Assembly: GCA_038025085.1 (NCBI GenBank)
Contig: CM076141.1
Coordinates: 14,820,001-14,884,000, forward strand
Reading direction: 5' to 3'
Length of the DNA stretch: 64,000 nt
Source of the DNA: Tetragonia tetragonoides
Lineage: Eukaryota > Streptophyta > Magnoliopsida > Caryophyllales > Aizoaceae
Below the pieces are notes generated by a model. It saw only the letters and a list, made by a program, of their open reading frames with translations. It did not search any database and had not been told where the DNA came from. Shown piece after piece: positions 12,706-25,139 of this stretch; within the stretch, counting starts at the first letter, position 1; every line of letters starts with the position of its first letter. The translations under genes were made by a program, and so were the position numbers.

Positions 12706-12769
12706 AATTATTGAACCAAAAAAATTAAAAAAATTAAAAAGGAAAAAAGGGAAGAATGAGACTTGATGT

Positions 12770-14250
12770 TGTTGGTGTTAATTTGTTAGCCCATAGATAT
12801 ATACTTTACGCTTATGTTTATAGGACTCAATTGCCTATTTGTGTGGTTTGATTTGTTCTTAACCAAAGGTCCAAAAGTGCTCGATTAAATTGCATGAAAC
12901 ACAGAGTTGGCTAACCCAAGTGTTATGCATACGGTCTAGGGTCCTAAAAGGCACAACACATTACATTATAAGTTAGCTTTGTGTCTTGTTATCTCACCTT
13001 TAATAACGACCAAACAAATCCGACTCATCACACCGTACCTCGGCAAAGGTCCCTTTTAATTTATTTTTCGTTCTTTCTAATTTCATATTGGGTTGACCAT
13101 GCCTCACTTTGAGAAAACCATGCTTCACTTTGAGAAATTCTCTCGAATTTCAACCCATACACAAACCGCCATAGCAAGTCAGACCAGATCATACCCTTTT
13201 CCATGCTAGCCTATAAGTCTAAAAATATGTTGAGCAACATGTAAACCCAACCCAACACTATCCCAAATGAAAACTCAATTACCAACACTCTAATATCATT
13301 CCTGATTTCATTCCAATTTTGTTCACACCAATGCGCCCCCCCCCCTAAGGATTTGTTGCATGAAAATGAAGGTTTAGTTCATATTTTCTCCTCAGTCCCC
13401 CACTTTACCAATCACGGAAAAAGCAAAAATAAAAATAAAACTCAATGCATGCATCCTATTAGTTGGACCAATTAGCAAAAGCCCAAAAGGACTAAAACCC
13501 AAAAAAAAACAATACAATACAAATGAGGTGGTGGATGACAACGCCAGCCAAATTCCAGCCAAACTCCCACCTCAAAAGCAACTCTTTACCCTTTCCCATT
13601 TCCTCTCACAAAAAAAAAAAAAAAAAAAATCAAAAACAAAACCCTTAAAATAAATCAATAAAATAACCCCATCAAAAATCATTTAATTATATTGTGATGG
13701 TATAATGGACAAACTTACTCTCAAGTAGTTTGACAAGATAATGTTATGGGTTCTTATCCACATTCTCCATGCTTTGGGTTTGCTGGTATTTATGAACTAT
13801 ACAAACCTCTTGTTGGTGCTACGCTGACGGGGTCAATATTTGCGCTGGTTGTCTGGTTGTTCAGTTAGTATGATATGTTCGTTGTTGAATTCGAGAGTCT
13901 GAAATAAGGTAGTGGAGTATCTTAGTCGCCTTTCACTTGCATCCTCTTTTATTTGACCAAAAAATGTTAATTAATTATTTTCAAAAAAAATTAATTTTAA
14001 ATATAATAATTATAATAATGAAATAGGTTTTTTTGGTTTAATGGACAGAGAAATAGTTTCCGTTTCGTAGTCGGTGCCCTTCCATCAGACGGTCCATGAT
14101 GTAAACCCCAACGGTCACAATTCACAAAATCCCCAATATAAAATCACCACTTCACCATACCATTCTTCAAATTTCAAATTTTAGTGGTAATTCCGTAATT
14201 TCTCTCAATCCAAGCCCCTTTCATTTAAAAAAAGAAATATAAAATTAATT
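12770..14250. other. Intergenic sequence upstream of importin-alpha
   Basis: No coding exon was recognised. It contains a homopolymer A tract near 13610-13629 and a C tract near 13336. The right end includes the importin-alpha promoter. Confidence 0.5.
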
Positions 14251-14256
14251 CATCCG

Positions 14257-14458
14257 TATATATAAATAAGATTTTCCATTCTCCCCCTTTTCTCACCATC
14301 AGTTCCCAGACCCTTCAGTTCTCTCTCTTTTCTTATTTTCTCTCTCATCGCCGATCAATCGTAACTCCTAAATCGCCTCCGATCGTCGATTAGGGTTTAT
14401 CGCTTCACTTTCTCTCTCCTAGGGTTTTGTAATTTCGTTCGAATAATCGATCGAAAAG
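14257..14458 (+). promoter_or_regulatory. Importin-alpha core promoter and 5' UTR
   Basis: TATATATAAATAAG at 14257-14270 is a good TATA box, putting the transcription start near 14290. The following ~170 bp leader is CT-rich and holds two telo-box-like motifs, TTAGGGTTT near 14390 and TAGGGTTT near 14420. Telo boxes are common near the starts of plant genes active in dividing cells; a functional role here is inferred. Confidence 0.6.
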
Positions 14459-17400
14459 ATGTCGCTCAGGCCAAACGCGAGAACGGAGGTTAGGAGAAGT
14501 AGGTATAAAGTTGCGGTTGATGCTGATGAAGGTAGAAGAAGAAGAGAAGATAATATGGTTGAGATTCGTAAAAATCGTCGTGAAGAAAATTTGCAGAAAA
14601 AACGTAGAGAAGGTCTTGCTAATGCTAATCAGCAATTTCCGTCAAATCCTGCAACTGCTGGTGTTGCTTTTGATAAGAAGGTGTTTTTAATTGTTTTCAT
14701 TTTGTGTTTGTGGTTGTCGATTTTGTGTTTGATTGATTGATTTTGTGTTTGTTATCATTTTTGGTTAGGGTTAGGGTTAGGGTTTTGTGATGATTTTTGA
14801 TTTTTTGAATTTTGAATTGATTGATTGCAGTTGGAGAATATACCGCAGATGGTTGCTGGTGTGTATTCGGATGATGCAACTGCTCAGCTTGAGTGTACTA
14901 CTAGTTTCCGGAAGCTGCTTTCTATAGGTTTGGCTTCTATTATTATATCTTGATTTTGTCAATTGTTTGTTGTTATATGAATTCAATTGAGTTAAATTGA
15001 TCATAATCGAAATAAGCCCTGAATGTTTGGTGTTATTTATTTGGTGTGGTGATAGTTTAGGGTACCTATTTTACTGTGGTCTTAAGCAATAGTACTTGTG
15101 TTGGGATTTGTTGATAATTCGATATGGCATGAGGAAATGGAGAATTAGAATAAAAGCGTAAAATTTTTGGAGATCTTTGAATTACCCTATTGCGTGGTAT
15201 ATGTAAAGTGTAATACTTATATGGATAGAGCCTAAAAATTGAAGTACGGATTAATCTGGGTCTTCCTTTAATTAAGTGTGTCTGGGGTTGGGGTTGAATA
15301 TTAAAAGAAGATTTATATTCATGTGGATAAAGGAACAATGCTCTAAAGGAATGTGTTGGGGTATTTTATGTTGACTTTTTCTTAAGTGTGGACAACTTAA
15401 CAGTAACTGACTGTTTCAATGTTATGACTTGGTTACCTTGTATGTAGTTGTTTGTGTTTCCATTATTTTTCTCTGGATAAGTGAAGAAGTGAGTCGAGCT
15501 CATGCTTATAGTTGATTGTTTTGCAGAGCGCAATCCTCCCATTGAAGAAGTTGTTCAATCCGGGGTTGTTCCTCGCCTTGTTGAATTTTTGGGAAGAGAT
15601 GATTATCCACAGCTCCAGGTTTGTTTTACTGCTCCTTCATTACTTTAGTATTTAAAAAAACAATAGAAATGAGAGATATTTGTGTGGAAGTTTTGGATTG
15701 ATAAATATGATATATGTTGCTTTCTTCTTTATTTCATTCTCACTTCAGCCATTTGGTTTTGTTCAGTTTGAAGCAGCTTGGGCCCTTACAAATATTGCAT
15801 CTGGTACATCAGAGAACACTAAAGTTGTCATTGATCATGGAGCTGTCCCTATTTTTGTAAAGCTTCTTGGTTCACCAAGTGATGATGTTCGCGAGCAGGT
15901 TTGTGTTATTAATGCTTATCTACATATGTATCTACTGCTTTCGTGTTTTTGTTAATTGTATCTAATATTGACCAAAAAAACACGTTGGCAACTGCAGGCT
16001 GTGTGGGCTCTGGGGAATATTGCTGGTGACTCACCAAAATGCCGTGATCTTGTCCTTGCTCAAGGTGCCCTATTACCGCTGTTAGCTCAATTCAATGAAC
16101 ATGCAAAACTTTCTATGTTGAGAAATGCTACATGGACCTTGTCAAACTTTTGCAGAGGCAAGCCACAGCCCTCATTCGACCAGGTAATAACTATGTGTAT
16201 GTAGTATTGTTTTTGATTATGTACTGAGCTTCTCTAGTAGCTCTGACACTTTGCTGAATAAATTGGATGTATCAGACAAGGCCTGCCCTTCCGACTCTTG
16301 AGCGGCTTATTCATTCAAATGATGAAGAAATCCTTACAGATGCTTGTTGGGCATTGTCATATCTCTCTGATGGTACCAATGACAAGATTCAAGCTGTCAT
16401 TGAGGCTGGAGTTTGCCCTCGCCTTGTAGAGCTTTTGCTGTGAGTATTAGTCGTTATGTGCTCTTCATGTGATTTACTTAACTGCCGAGTACCTATGTCT
16501 AATACTACTGTTTTAATTGTAGTCATCATTCTCCATCTGTCCTTATTCCTGCTCTCCGTACTGTTGGAAATATTGTCACCGGTGATGACATGCAGACTCA
16601 GGTTAGTCTACTTGGCTTTATATTTGTGTTTAAATTCTGTATAGTATGTCTCTATGTTGCTTAATGGTCTGATATCAACCATCCTATTTGGCAAAATCTT
16701 AATTGAATAAATGAAATAAAGTTCACGTTGCTGAAATGACAGGGAAAAAGTTTGTTCTTCAAATTTAGTTAATTCCACTTTAATGTTCTGATAGTCTGAA
16801 AGATGTGTGCTATTTTAATGACCAAAAAAGCTGCCCCCCCCTCCCCCCAATGACCTAAATGGGAAGTTGGCCTTGCCGAGTCTATTTCGCGTCCGTTCTG
16901 ATGTATTTTATCTTTCTTTATTTAGTATGCACTTATTCTCGAGGTTTTTTTGTCCATTGAGAGGGTTTTTTGTCCTCTCAATGTCCATGTTCATGTAAGA
17001 CTTCTTGTTACAATGTTGATGTTGTATTTTTAAAGATAATAGATTTCAATGGACTTATTGGGCGCCCTTAATATTATTTGCAAAAAGATCTTTACTAAGC
17101 CTGAATTAATTGAAAAATATCAATTTCATCTTTTTTGTGATTTATCTCATCTGCTTTCTTGCGAGTGGTATTTTTTACAAAATATGTATTGAGTAGTTTG
17201 GCCCCTCGTTTGTTTTGTCTCCTCAACCAGTGCATCATAGATCATCAGGCTCTTCCTTGTCTTCTGAACTTGCTGACGCAAAATTACAAGAAGAGTATAA
17301 AAAAGGAAGCTTGCTGGACCATTTCAAACATTACTGCTGGGACGAAGGAGCAGATACAGGTGAGCACTAGTTTTTCTATTGCACTCTTGTGATTTGAATT

Positions 17401-18175
17401 TTGCTCCTGGGAGAAAGGGTCTTCATTGTTTCTTGTAGTTTGGATGAATGACAAGTCATCTGTCATATTTTATTATTGGGTTGGAGGTCGTGTGAAAAAT
17501 TTGTCTTTGTAGCTCGTTCTTTATTTTCTCCTTCGAGTAAATATTAGAAAATAAAGACCAATGTTCTTGTGCTTTTTGTGTATACAGGCTGTCGTTGAGG
17601 CTAATATCATTACTCCTCTTGTCCATCTGCTTGAAAATGCTGAGTTTGATATTAAGAAGGAGGCTGCTTGGGCAGTTTCAAATGCTACATCTGGAGGCTC
17701 ACATGAGCAACTAAAGTATGCCTGCCAAACCTAATGCTTGCCATAGGCTTCCGTTTGTTTTCCTTAATTGAATGCAAAAGCTCAACTTTCTCTATTGTTC
17801 AGGTTTTTGGTGAGCCAGGGATGCATCAAGCCGCTGTGTGATCTTCTTGTTTGCCCTGATCCTAGGATTGTCACTGTCTGCCTGGAAGGTCTTGAGAACA
17901 TATTGAAGGTTGGGGAAGCTGAGAAGAGCTTGGGAACCACTGGAGGTGTTAATACTTATGCCCACATGATTGAAGAATTTGATGGTTTAGAGAAGATAGA
18001 AAACTTGCAGAGTCATGACAACAATGAGATCTATGAGAAGGCAGTTAAGATTCTAGAAACCTATTGGGTTGAAGATGACGATGAGGCATTGCCTTCAGCT
18101 GATGTTCCTCAAAACGGGTTTCAGTTTGGTGGTGGTGAAGCCAATGTTCCACAAGGTGGATTCAACTTTGGTTAA
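14459..18175 (+). CDS. IMPA: Importin subunit alpha (nuclear import adaptor)
   Basis: Ten coding exons: 14459-14680, 14831-14927, 15527-15618, 15767-15898, 15998-16183, 16276-16439, 16523-16601, 17231-17359, 17588-17715 and 17803-18175, all with GT-AG junctions and compatible phases. They total 1602 nt, 533 residues, the normal family length. Residues ~1-95 form the arginine/lysine-rich importin-beta-binding domain (clusters RRSRYK, RRRRED, KNRREEN). Armadillo repeats follow, with the NLS-binding W/N ladder visible as [49 protein letters not shown] and [10 protein letters not shown]. The tail is acidic then Gly/Phe-rich. The protein binds classical NLS cargo in the cytoplasm and couples it to importin beta. 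The frame is intact. Assignment to the family is firm; which paralogue is not. Confidence 0.96.
14765..14783 (+). repeat. Short (TTAGGG)3 array in importin-alpha intron 1
   Basis: Three perfect TTAGGG units, one base shorter than the usual plant telomere unit TTTAGGG. Likely an intronic telo-box-like cluster rather than a telomere remnant. Confidence 0.6.
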
Positions 18176-18870
18176 AGGTATGTGCTCCAGCTCCTCTTTG
18201 CCTGTATAATGCCTGATTCCTACATGTATGAGATCTTGTGTTAACTTGTAAAATAAAATTACGATTTTGCGGTTGTTAAAAACTGTAATTGAACATAGAA
18301 GATGTTTTAGCACTAAGGGTATACTCCTGCGTTTGTTGATAGATTGGGTGATGTTTGTATGTAGATTGTACACATTAGGGCTGTTGTCGCCTTTGTTCAT
18401 TGTTTTTTTGGTGTGTTGAGAGATATGTGCTGTGTTTGATTTTGGTCATGGTTAAACTTGCAGGATGGCAGTTGTTGGATTCAAGTCCCGAGTCGAGTTT
18501 GAGGGTGATATATTGTGGGTGTCCAGATTGTTGTCAGTCCTGTCCAGTCCAACCTCTGCCATGGTTGAGGTGCTCGCTAAGCACTTCCGCGTCTGTCTGG
18601 CACACACCGTTGTTAAAGAGTCCGCTTGGAATTATTCTTTGCAGTGTCCCCTAGTCATTCAACAGAATTGGGTAGTCATGCAGCTATACAGAGTACACGC
18701 ATTTTTTTGTTGGGAGTCCTATACAGTATGCTGCATAATAAGGATGGAACAAATGTATTTTCGGGTTAAGATTCGTCTACTCTTTTTCATACGTAGGCCA
18801 TATCGGATTCGTCTTATCGGATGAGAAGCCCTCTTCTTGAGGGCCTACTTATGACGAGAGGAAATATTTT
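18176..18870 (+). other. Importin-alpha 3' UTR with probable intron
   Basis: GTATGTG begins three bases after the stop codon (18178) and a matching acceptor TTGCAG ends at 18463, so a 3' UTR intron of ~286 bp is likely. The sequence from 18464 is less AT-rich than the intron and contains no coherent ORF linked to a domain, so it reads as spliced 3' UTR. The end near 18870 is a guess. Confidence 0.45.
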
Positions 18871-19194
18871 GTTCAGAGTCTTGTTTAAACTTTAAAGTCA
18901 TATATTAAAATTACCAATATCTTCACTTTGAGTTTTGTTAATGAAAGTCAGATTCTATTATTCGTTGTTGAAATTCCATTTTTCAACCTTGTTCAGGGCT
19001 GTCAGAATTTTCAATTATGTGGTTATTCTATTATATTTATGGCTACTACAAAAAGTTAATGAAACCATTTTCTTTTTAATGTGGTTGTGTATTTCATTTG
19101 TCACTTCAACTTCATCTATTTAAGTGCTTGTTTCGACTTCGATGAGATCCATGTAGAAGAGGTTCTAATTCTCATCCCGTTAAGGTACAACGAC

Positions 19195-20050
19195 CGGTCT
19201 CTTGGGAGTAAACCTTAGACTGGGTATGTCAAGGTTGATTTTGATGGCTCACTCATGGTTGAACTTGCTGCTGTGGGGTATGTAGAGGTGGCAAACGGGT
19301 CGGTTAGGTCGGGTTCAGGTCGGGTCAGTTTCGCTCGGGTCATTTACAGGTCGGGTCGTTTCAGTTTCGGGTTGGAAAATGCTTGTTCATGACCCAGAGC
19401 GTCCGGGTCCGGGTCGATCCAACGGGTTGTGCATTTATTTTTTAATTAGGTTATAATTGCATAATTAATTCTATTTCAACTTTAAAATAAAAAAGTTGCA
19501 CACTATAATGTTATTAGACATAATATATATGGTTTTAATCTACTTGAAAACTATTTCGTAAAGTTTTTACAACTTATTATGTTTTTACTAATGCATACGA
19601 AGTATCAAACCGGTATCTATGTAACAATTAGTTAAGATCGTTCCACAAGGATTAGAAAAATCCTTATTAAAGAGAAATCTAAAACTATATATGTCAAAAT
19701 TGGTTGATATGTAAGAAATTCTGATATGATTAACCTTTTTGTCATTCACTTTTCTCATGCTGATATGTCTTGTTTTGAAAGCCTTAACCCAACGGGTCGA
19801 TCCAGAGCGGGTTCGGGTTTGACCCAATAAACGTCGGTTTTTCGGGTTCGGTAAGTATCGGGTTTCGGGTTGGAATTCTTTGTTCAAGACTCAAACTTTT
19901 CGGGTCGGTAAGGGCTGGGTTCTCGGGTCGGGTCAAATTTTGCCAGCTCTAGGGGTATGTGATTTGCGACGAAGGGGGCTTCCTACTTGGTGCTGGAGCT
20001 AAGCCGCTTAGGAACGGGGTTAAGTAGAGGGGATAACCTTAAAAGTTAAA
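19195..20050 (+). pseudogene. LINE-type RNase H fragment, split by a hAT element
   Basis: Before the hAT insertion the frame reads VKVDFDGSL...AAVGY, and after it continues ICDEGG-LLGAGAKPL. This matches the start of the RVT_3 RNase H domain found at the C-terminus of plant LINEs (VKxNxDG...AAxG). The two parts join exactly across the 8-bp target duplication at 19275-19282/19952-19959. Stop codons and frameshifts follow, and the downstream part is a duplicated 150 bp unit. Non-functional. Confidence 0.6.
19283..19951. mobile_element. Non-autonomous hAT element, 669 bp, with 8-bp TSD
   Basis: Termini TAGAGGTGGCAAA and TTTTGCCAGCTCTA are imperfect inverted repeats, and GGGGTATG is duplicated exactly on both sides (19275-19282 and 19952-19959). 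GGGTC/GGTCGGG motifs are dense near both ends, as is usual for this hAT group. No transposase is encoded. It interrupts a LINE RNase H fragment, whose frame closes perfectly when the element and one TSD are removed. Confidence 0.85.
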
Positions 20051-20072
20051 ACTTATCCCTTGGAAAATACAC

Positions 20073-20372
20073 TCATTAATCATTGATGCCATGAGAGTAT
20101 CCAGCAAAGGTCAATCCAGTAATTGTTGAGCATGTTTTTTGTCAAGGAAATAGAGCTGATGACTGAATGACGAGATTACAACTAGCTACCTTGCTCGGGA
20201 GCTTGATTATCTATAGAAATGTCATTAATCATTGATGTCATAGGAGTATCCAGCAAAGGTTTCATCCAGTCATTTGTTGATCATGTTTTTGGTCAAGGAG
20301 AGAGAGCTATGACTGAATGGCGAGATTACAACTAGCTCCCTTGCTCGGGAACTTGATTATCTATAAAAATGT
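20073..20372. repeat. Tandem duplication of a 150 bp LINE-derived unit
   Basis: 20073-20222 and 20223-20372 are near-identical units beginning CATTAATCATTGATG. Each includes sequence resembling the HV-GN-AD end of the LINE RNase H domain (ATTACAACTAGCT, CTTGCTCGGGA). Confidence 0.7.
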
Positions 20373-20844
20373 TTTTTTGTTTCTTACCTTTCTTAAAAAA
20401 ATAAAGGGCTTGTTTTGACTTAAAATATTTAATTTGGGCGACACTTTCAGAATGATCATCTGATGTAAACAGTACATCTGCTAGATGACATTGTGCCAAC
20501 AAGCCCTGTACAGGCTGAAAGACAATTTTGCGAAATTTTCCTCTGACCTGATCCTTTCCACAATGACATTTTGGTAGTTTTGCTCTACTTCTCTAGGGCC
20601 TTTTTTACTTTTTACTCCTACTCTTTACCGTAGGAGTTTGATTTAAGCTCCAGCATGTTGGTCCAGGGACAAAGCGTACTCATACAAACCATGTAGCTTC
20701 CAGGAAGGTTGAATTTTTTATACTACTTGTCCTTTTCTTGTACTCGACGTTCAAATTCTTTGGTCTTTTTATGTGTGCATTGGCAAATCATCAACACTGT
20801 ACCATTAGCTCTCTTAGCAACACCACACAGTGTAAGCTACAGAG
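20373..20844. other. Intergenic sequence and 5' region of the GTPase gene
   Basis: No coding frame or transposon terminus recognised. The sequence just before 20845 should hold the 5' UTR and promoter, but no clear TATA box was identified. Confidence 0.4.
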
Positions 20845-22580
20845 ATGAAGGACCTGAAGCAGAACTATGGCAGTGAGGGAGACGAATGTGGTGGTGCATT
20901 GGAAACTGAGTACCAATGGTGGCGAATGTGTGCCACGAGCGAGGAGATGGCTAGCTTGAAGGTCAATAGTGTCTCTGATGTCTCAGCTTTGACCCCGAGG
21001 CTGAAGGTGATGAGAGAACTGGAGAGGTTGGCAATGGTGGCACCCGAGGGACTAGATGATCTGCGACACCGGCTTGTGGCTTACCGGGCTGGTGACTTGT
21101 GGGTTCCTACGGGTGGGTTGAAGAAGGAGGAGGTGGAAATTCCGACGGTTGACACGATTCTCTTGGTGGGATATGCTGGTGGTGGGAAGAGCTCTTTGGT
21201 TAATCTTATGTATAGTGTGCTTGGAAGGGCTGGAATTATACCCTTTGCTCAAACTTCAGGTGAGAGACAACTCTTATGGTAATGATGAAGGATAACAGAA
21301 ACTTACTTGAAACATCAATAAAACACATGAAAAAGTGGGTCAGTAAAATTGTAAATGTGTCCCTAAGTGGCTCTTTGCTTGACTAAATTTGTACTCGATT
21401 ATGGTTTGATCTTATAAAAGGCGTTTATAACGTTTTTTGGCAACTTTTTGCTTAATGAAAACTAAAAGGTGTATGTTAGAAACTGACTGTTTTTGTGCAA
21501 GTGAAAATGACTTATCTGAAAGCTGAATTGACAAAATTGCCAAAACTAATCACTCATTAGTCCTATGATTGTGTCTCTTTCCTGTCTAATGCTCATGCAC
21601 TCAAATATAGGGAGCTCATCAAACTCTGAATCCACAACGTTGTTATTGGAAGAACACAACGTCTTGAGGTCTATGAGAGCAGGGTTCTGTGTGTATGACT
21701 CGAGGGGATTCGACTACAGCGACAAAGAAGGCCAGAGGCTCAACGAGCTCTCTCAATGGATGGTCGACGGTGTCCACCACAACCAGCTCTGCTGGAGATT
21801 GGAACACGAATCAAACCACCCACAGATGAATATCCCATCGTCGAAGTTTGTTAGGAGACAAGTGAATTGTGCAATGGTGGTTGCGAACATAGCTGAGATA
21901 TACAAGGGTTTGAAGGCTGGTGATACCAAGCCTTTGGAGGCAACCAAAGAAGTGTTCTGCTTCCCGGTTTTGAAGCGAGGAAGTAAGTATTTGTATCTTC
22001 TTTTGTTACATTGACATTTGATTTGAAAAGATGTGTTAAACTCTATCAATGGCTAAAAGAATTTATACCTCCGTCTCTCTTAGAATGATATACTTTCTCC
22101 GTCCAGTATCTAAGAGGGACGGAGGAAGTGAAAAGGCAAGCGTAAAGATTTTAGTGGGACGGAGAAAGTATATCAAATACATGTACATGAACTAAGAAGT
22201 GGGATTTGTCATTTGCAGATCAGAACCCGATCTTAATACTGACCCATGGTGACAAACTATCATCAGAGGAAAGAATCGATGCTCGAGTGAAAATCTGCCA
22301 ATTTCTGGGGATATCCGAAACTAGTGGTGTTTACGACATAGTTTGCCTCACTGAATGTGGAGTTATGGCTGAAGAATGCGACCCAGTGACCGCGTATGCC
22401 TTAACCGAGGCAGTCTACAGGGCATTGCTCATCTCTGACATGAGCCACATTCCTAAGCAGTACTACAAAGACAGGGCAATCTACTTCCTTTCATTGCTGC
22501 CTAGCTTGCTTGGTGTTCTCTTTGCTTTCCTTGCTCGTGTTTTCACCAATCTTGGTGGAAAGCACAAGAAGTTCAAATAG
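20845..22580 (+). CDS. Plant P-loop GTPase-like protein with C-terminal membrane segment
   Basis: Three exons, 20845-21259, 21611-21982 and 22219-22580 (1149 nt, 382 residues), joined by GT-AG introns in matching phase. A Walker A/G1 motif GYAGGGKSS lies at residues 109-117, a DxxG-type G3 motif DSRG at 168-171, and a T-H-G-D motif at 271-274 in the position of G4, so GTP binding is likely. Residues ~347-370 (LLPSLLGVLFAFLA) form a hydrophobic stretch followed by a basic tail KHKKFK, suggesting a tail-anchored membrane protein. The start is the first ATG of the long frame. It resembles unnamed plant P-loop hydrolases; the cellular role is unknown to me. The frame is intact. Confidence 0.85.
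22093..22168. mobile_element. Short Stowaway-like MITE in GTPase intron 2
   Basis: Inverted termini CTTTCTCCGTCC and GGACGGAGAAAG flanked by TA at both ends, 76 bp in all. It lies 50 bp before the last exon. An additional nested pair (CCGTCTCTCTTAGA and TCTAAGAGGGACGG) around 22073-22125 makes a second hairpin. Confidence 0.6.
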
Positions 22581-22639
22581 AACATGTGTGTTACCTGTTC
22601 TTTCAGTATTGTCTAATAAGTGAAGTTTCTGGTGCTAAC

Positions 22640-24920
22640 TACATTGTTTGAAATGATTGTCATGTATTTTTTTTCCCGTTGTACTATTACATATACTATA
22701 TATAATTCTATCCATCTGGTTTATAAGCCAGGAAGCTATATTATTGTAACTTTTTAATTGTTTGTTTATCGTTATTCTTACTGGTGTTGAAACAAAACAG
22801 TAACATGGTTTGATTATCAATTCAATATGATATTTGGAATATGATCGTCTGTAATTTAAAATAATGTTTGTTTGCTTTGCTTTTGCTACCCACCAAGTAG
22901 TCTACCCGGATGATGTGGATAAGAAAAATAAGCTTATACATTAGATTTTAAATAATCTATTTTCAACTTAGAAAATTAAATATTAATACCCAACCAATCA
23001 TCAATGCACATATCAGTCGGGTAGAGTACCCGATAAGTAAACTAATATTTCTCCGTGTGTTCTTCTATGTGGTGGATTTAGTTGAGCTCAAAATTTGTTT
23101 CATTCCCCATCAAAAAGATAAAAAATAATAAATAAAAATATATAAATTGTCACATTTTGACCAAAACACCCTTTAATAATATCCACATTTCACTACTGTT
23201 TTGGAACCATACACTTAAGTAGTAATTATTCTTAAGCATGTATTTGTCCTGGAATGGTCAATCATTGTACATTGCTGGTGTGAAGAAGATACCTTGGCAT
23301 ATGTTTAGTAGTGATTAGTGAACACCACATTTTGCAACCTAAATTTTGTCTTAGGATAGGAACAGGACAAAAAGGTCAAGGCTCATGCATTCATGTTGTT
23401 ACTGTAATTTTTTTTTAGTAATGTACTGTAATAATCTAGGTGATTTCAACTTATATTTAGCTTTGGTATTATATTTTGATCTGCACAATGTTATTGAGTC
23501 TATCAAAGGTAGGTGGTCCCGGGAGGAATGCTTGTTGAATGTTTTAATAACAAAATAATAAGACGGAAAATGTTTTATTGATTCAGTGGATGGTCAACTT
23601 ACTTTGATTGCTACTTTTGAAAATAAAGAAGAGAGATTGTGAAAATAGAGGAGAGAGATAGACATAATAAGGTTGTGGGTTAGCAACCCACTGAATGGAT
23701 GTATCATTCTCCTAATAATAGAGTTTTAATAAAATGTAAGGTATTTTTTAAGGATGTGTTTTTTATCTCTTAATTGAATTTAATTTAACACCACCGAAGT
23801 GAAATGAACATCAATTACACCGAACTAAATACCATTGAATTTAACTAAATACCACTTGGTATGTGAGACAAAATATATGTTTCTGATATACACCATTAAA
23901 ATGATTAATACTAATTAACTGAATTGAAAATCATTGAACAGACACAAAATCACCATTAAACTATATCCTGAAATGACCAGATAAGCTATCACTTTTAGTG
24001 TTGTATTTGGGAGACGGGACATGTGTTTAATAATTGTTTCTATTGATCTAAATGACTCACTGTAAAACGCGAGGGCTTCTTTTTAAAGAAAAAATAATGT
24101 CTTATAAAAAAAACTAGAGAACTAAAGAGATAAACATGAAAAAATGTAAAAGTTTATTGTCCATATTTTCATAACATGTCATAATATCTATATTTTACCA
24201 CAACAATTTTTTTTTTTTTTTTATGGGGTACTCTAAGATTTTGTGTAATATTTTATAAGGCTCCTTACAAATAGAGTCCATCGTTTTAAATAAATTAACA
24301 AAAACACAATAAAAAGATGCATGTGACAACTGTTGGATGATGTGTTCTTATATCACAATTTTAATTCGAAATCACCCCTCCGCCATGTATTGTACATCTT
24401 AGGAGTATTGAATGAAATAAGAAAAATAAAGGGCAAAGCGGCAAAAGGATTTGAATGAGGACATTAGCTATTTAGGGACCTCAACCTCATTTTCAACCTC
24501 TCAATCAAATTAATTTTAAGGCTTTGATTTTCCAATTTACAAATTTTCTTCTTATTCATCTTCTTCTAATTTGGGACCACAATCACAAAAACCGTGGCCG
24601 TAGAAGAAAAGATTAAATCTTGTTTCTGTGGTTAATGTGCGTGTATGGAGACTGTGCTGTCTGTCTGGTGCTCAAGACAAAGTTGTTTAAACAAATCTTT
24701 GTTTGTCTTTCCATCTCCACCACCACAAATTATGGGCCGGATTTTGTCCCTCTTTCTTTCTTTCTGTCTCTGTCTCTTCTTATTATTGGGTTTGGTTTCT
24801 TTCACATACTGAATTTTAACAACAATTTTAATACAAAAACTTCAATTTAACACACATATTTTGTTGTTAATTAATCTATACATACTCACCCGTACAAACA
24901 TTACATTTTAGTTTTATAAG
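22640..24920. other. Intergenic AT-rich sequence
   Basis: No coding exon recognised. A T tract lies at about 24208-24222 and pyrimidine-rich simple stretches near 24700-24790. The short open frames have no coding character. Confidence 0.5.
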
Positions 24921-24921
24921 T

Positions 24922-25130
24922 ACGGATGCGTTCTTTAGAGCTTACACGACCAACTCAGTTCAGTTCAGGGGTATCTTGTGTAAATTCAGTGATTTCCATA
25001 TCAGTTAAGGGATATTCAGTTCAGAAACATACTATTTGTCTCACATATCAAGTTGTGTTCAGTTCAATTCAGTAGTTTCCAGTTCAGTTCAGCACAGTTC
25101 AGTGATGTTCATTCATCACTAAATAGTGAC
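24922..25130. mobile_element. CAGTTCAG-rich MITE-like element
   Basis: The element is built from repeats of CAGTTCAG and TTCAGTTC around TTTGTCTCACATATCAAGT, which is shared with the copy at 39811-40047 (TTTTGTCTCACATATTAAGT). The left end GATGCGTTCTTTAGAG is a diverged version of the GGGTGTGTTCTTTT terminus of better-preserved copies. Right end imprecise. Confidence 0.45.
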
Positions 25131-25139
25131 CTCATTAAC

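Noticed and set aside
14765..14783. Interstitial telomere remnant
   Set aside because: Only three units of TTAGGG, inside an intron; far too short for a telomere relic.
18095..18400. 101-codon minus-strand frame over the importin-alpha stop codon
   Set aside because: Overlaps the last exon and 3' UTR intron, no domain, antisense artefact.
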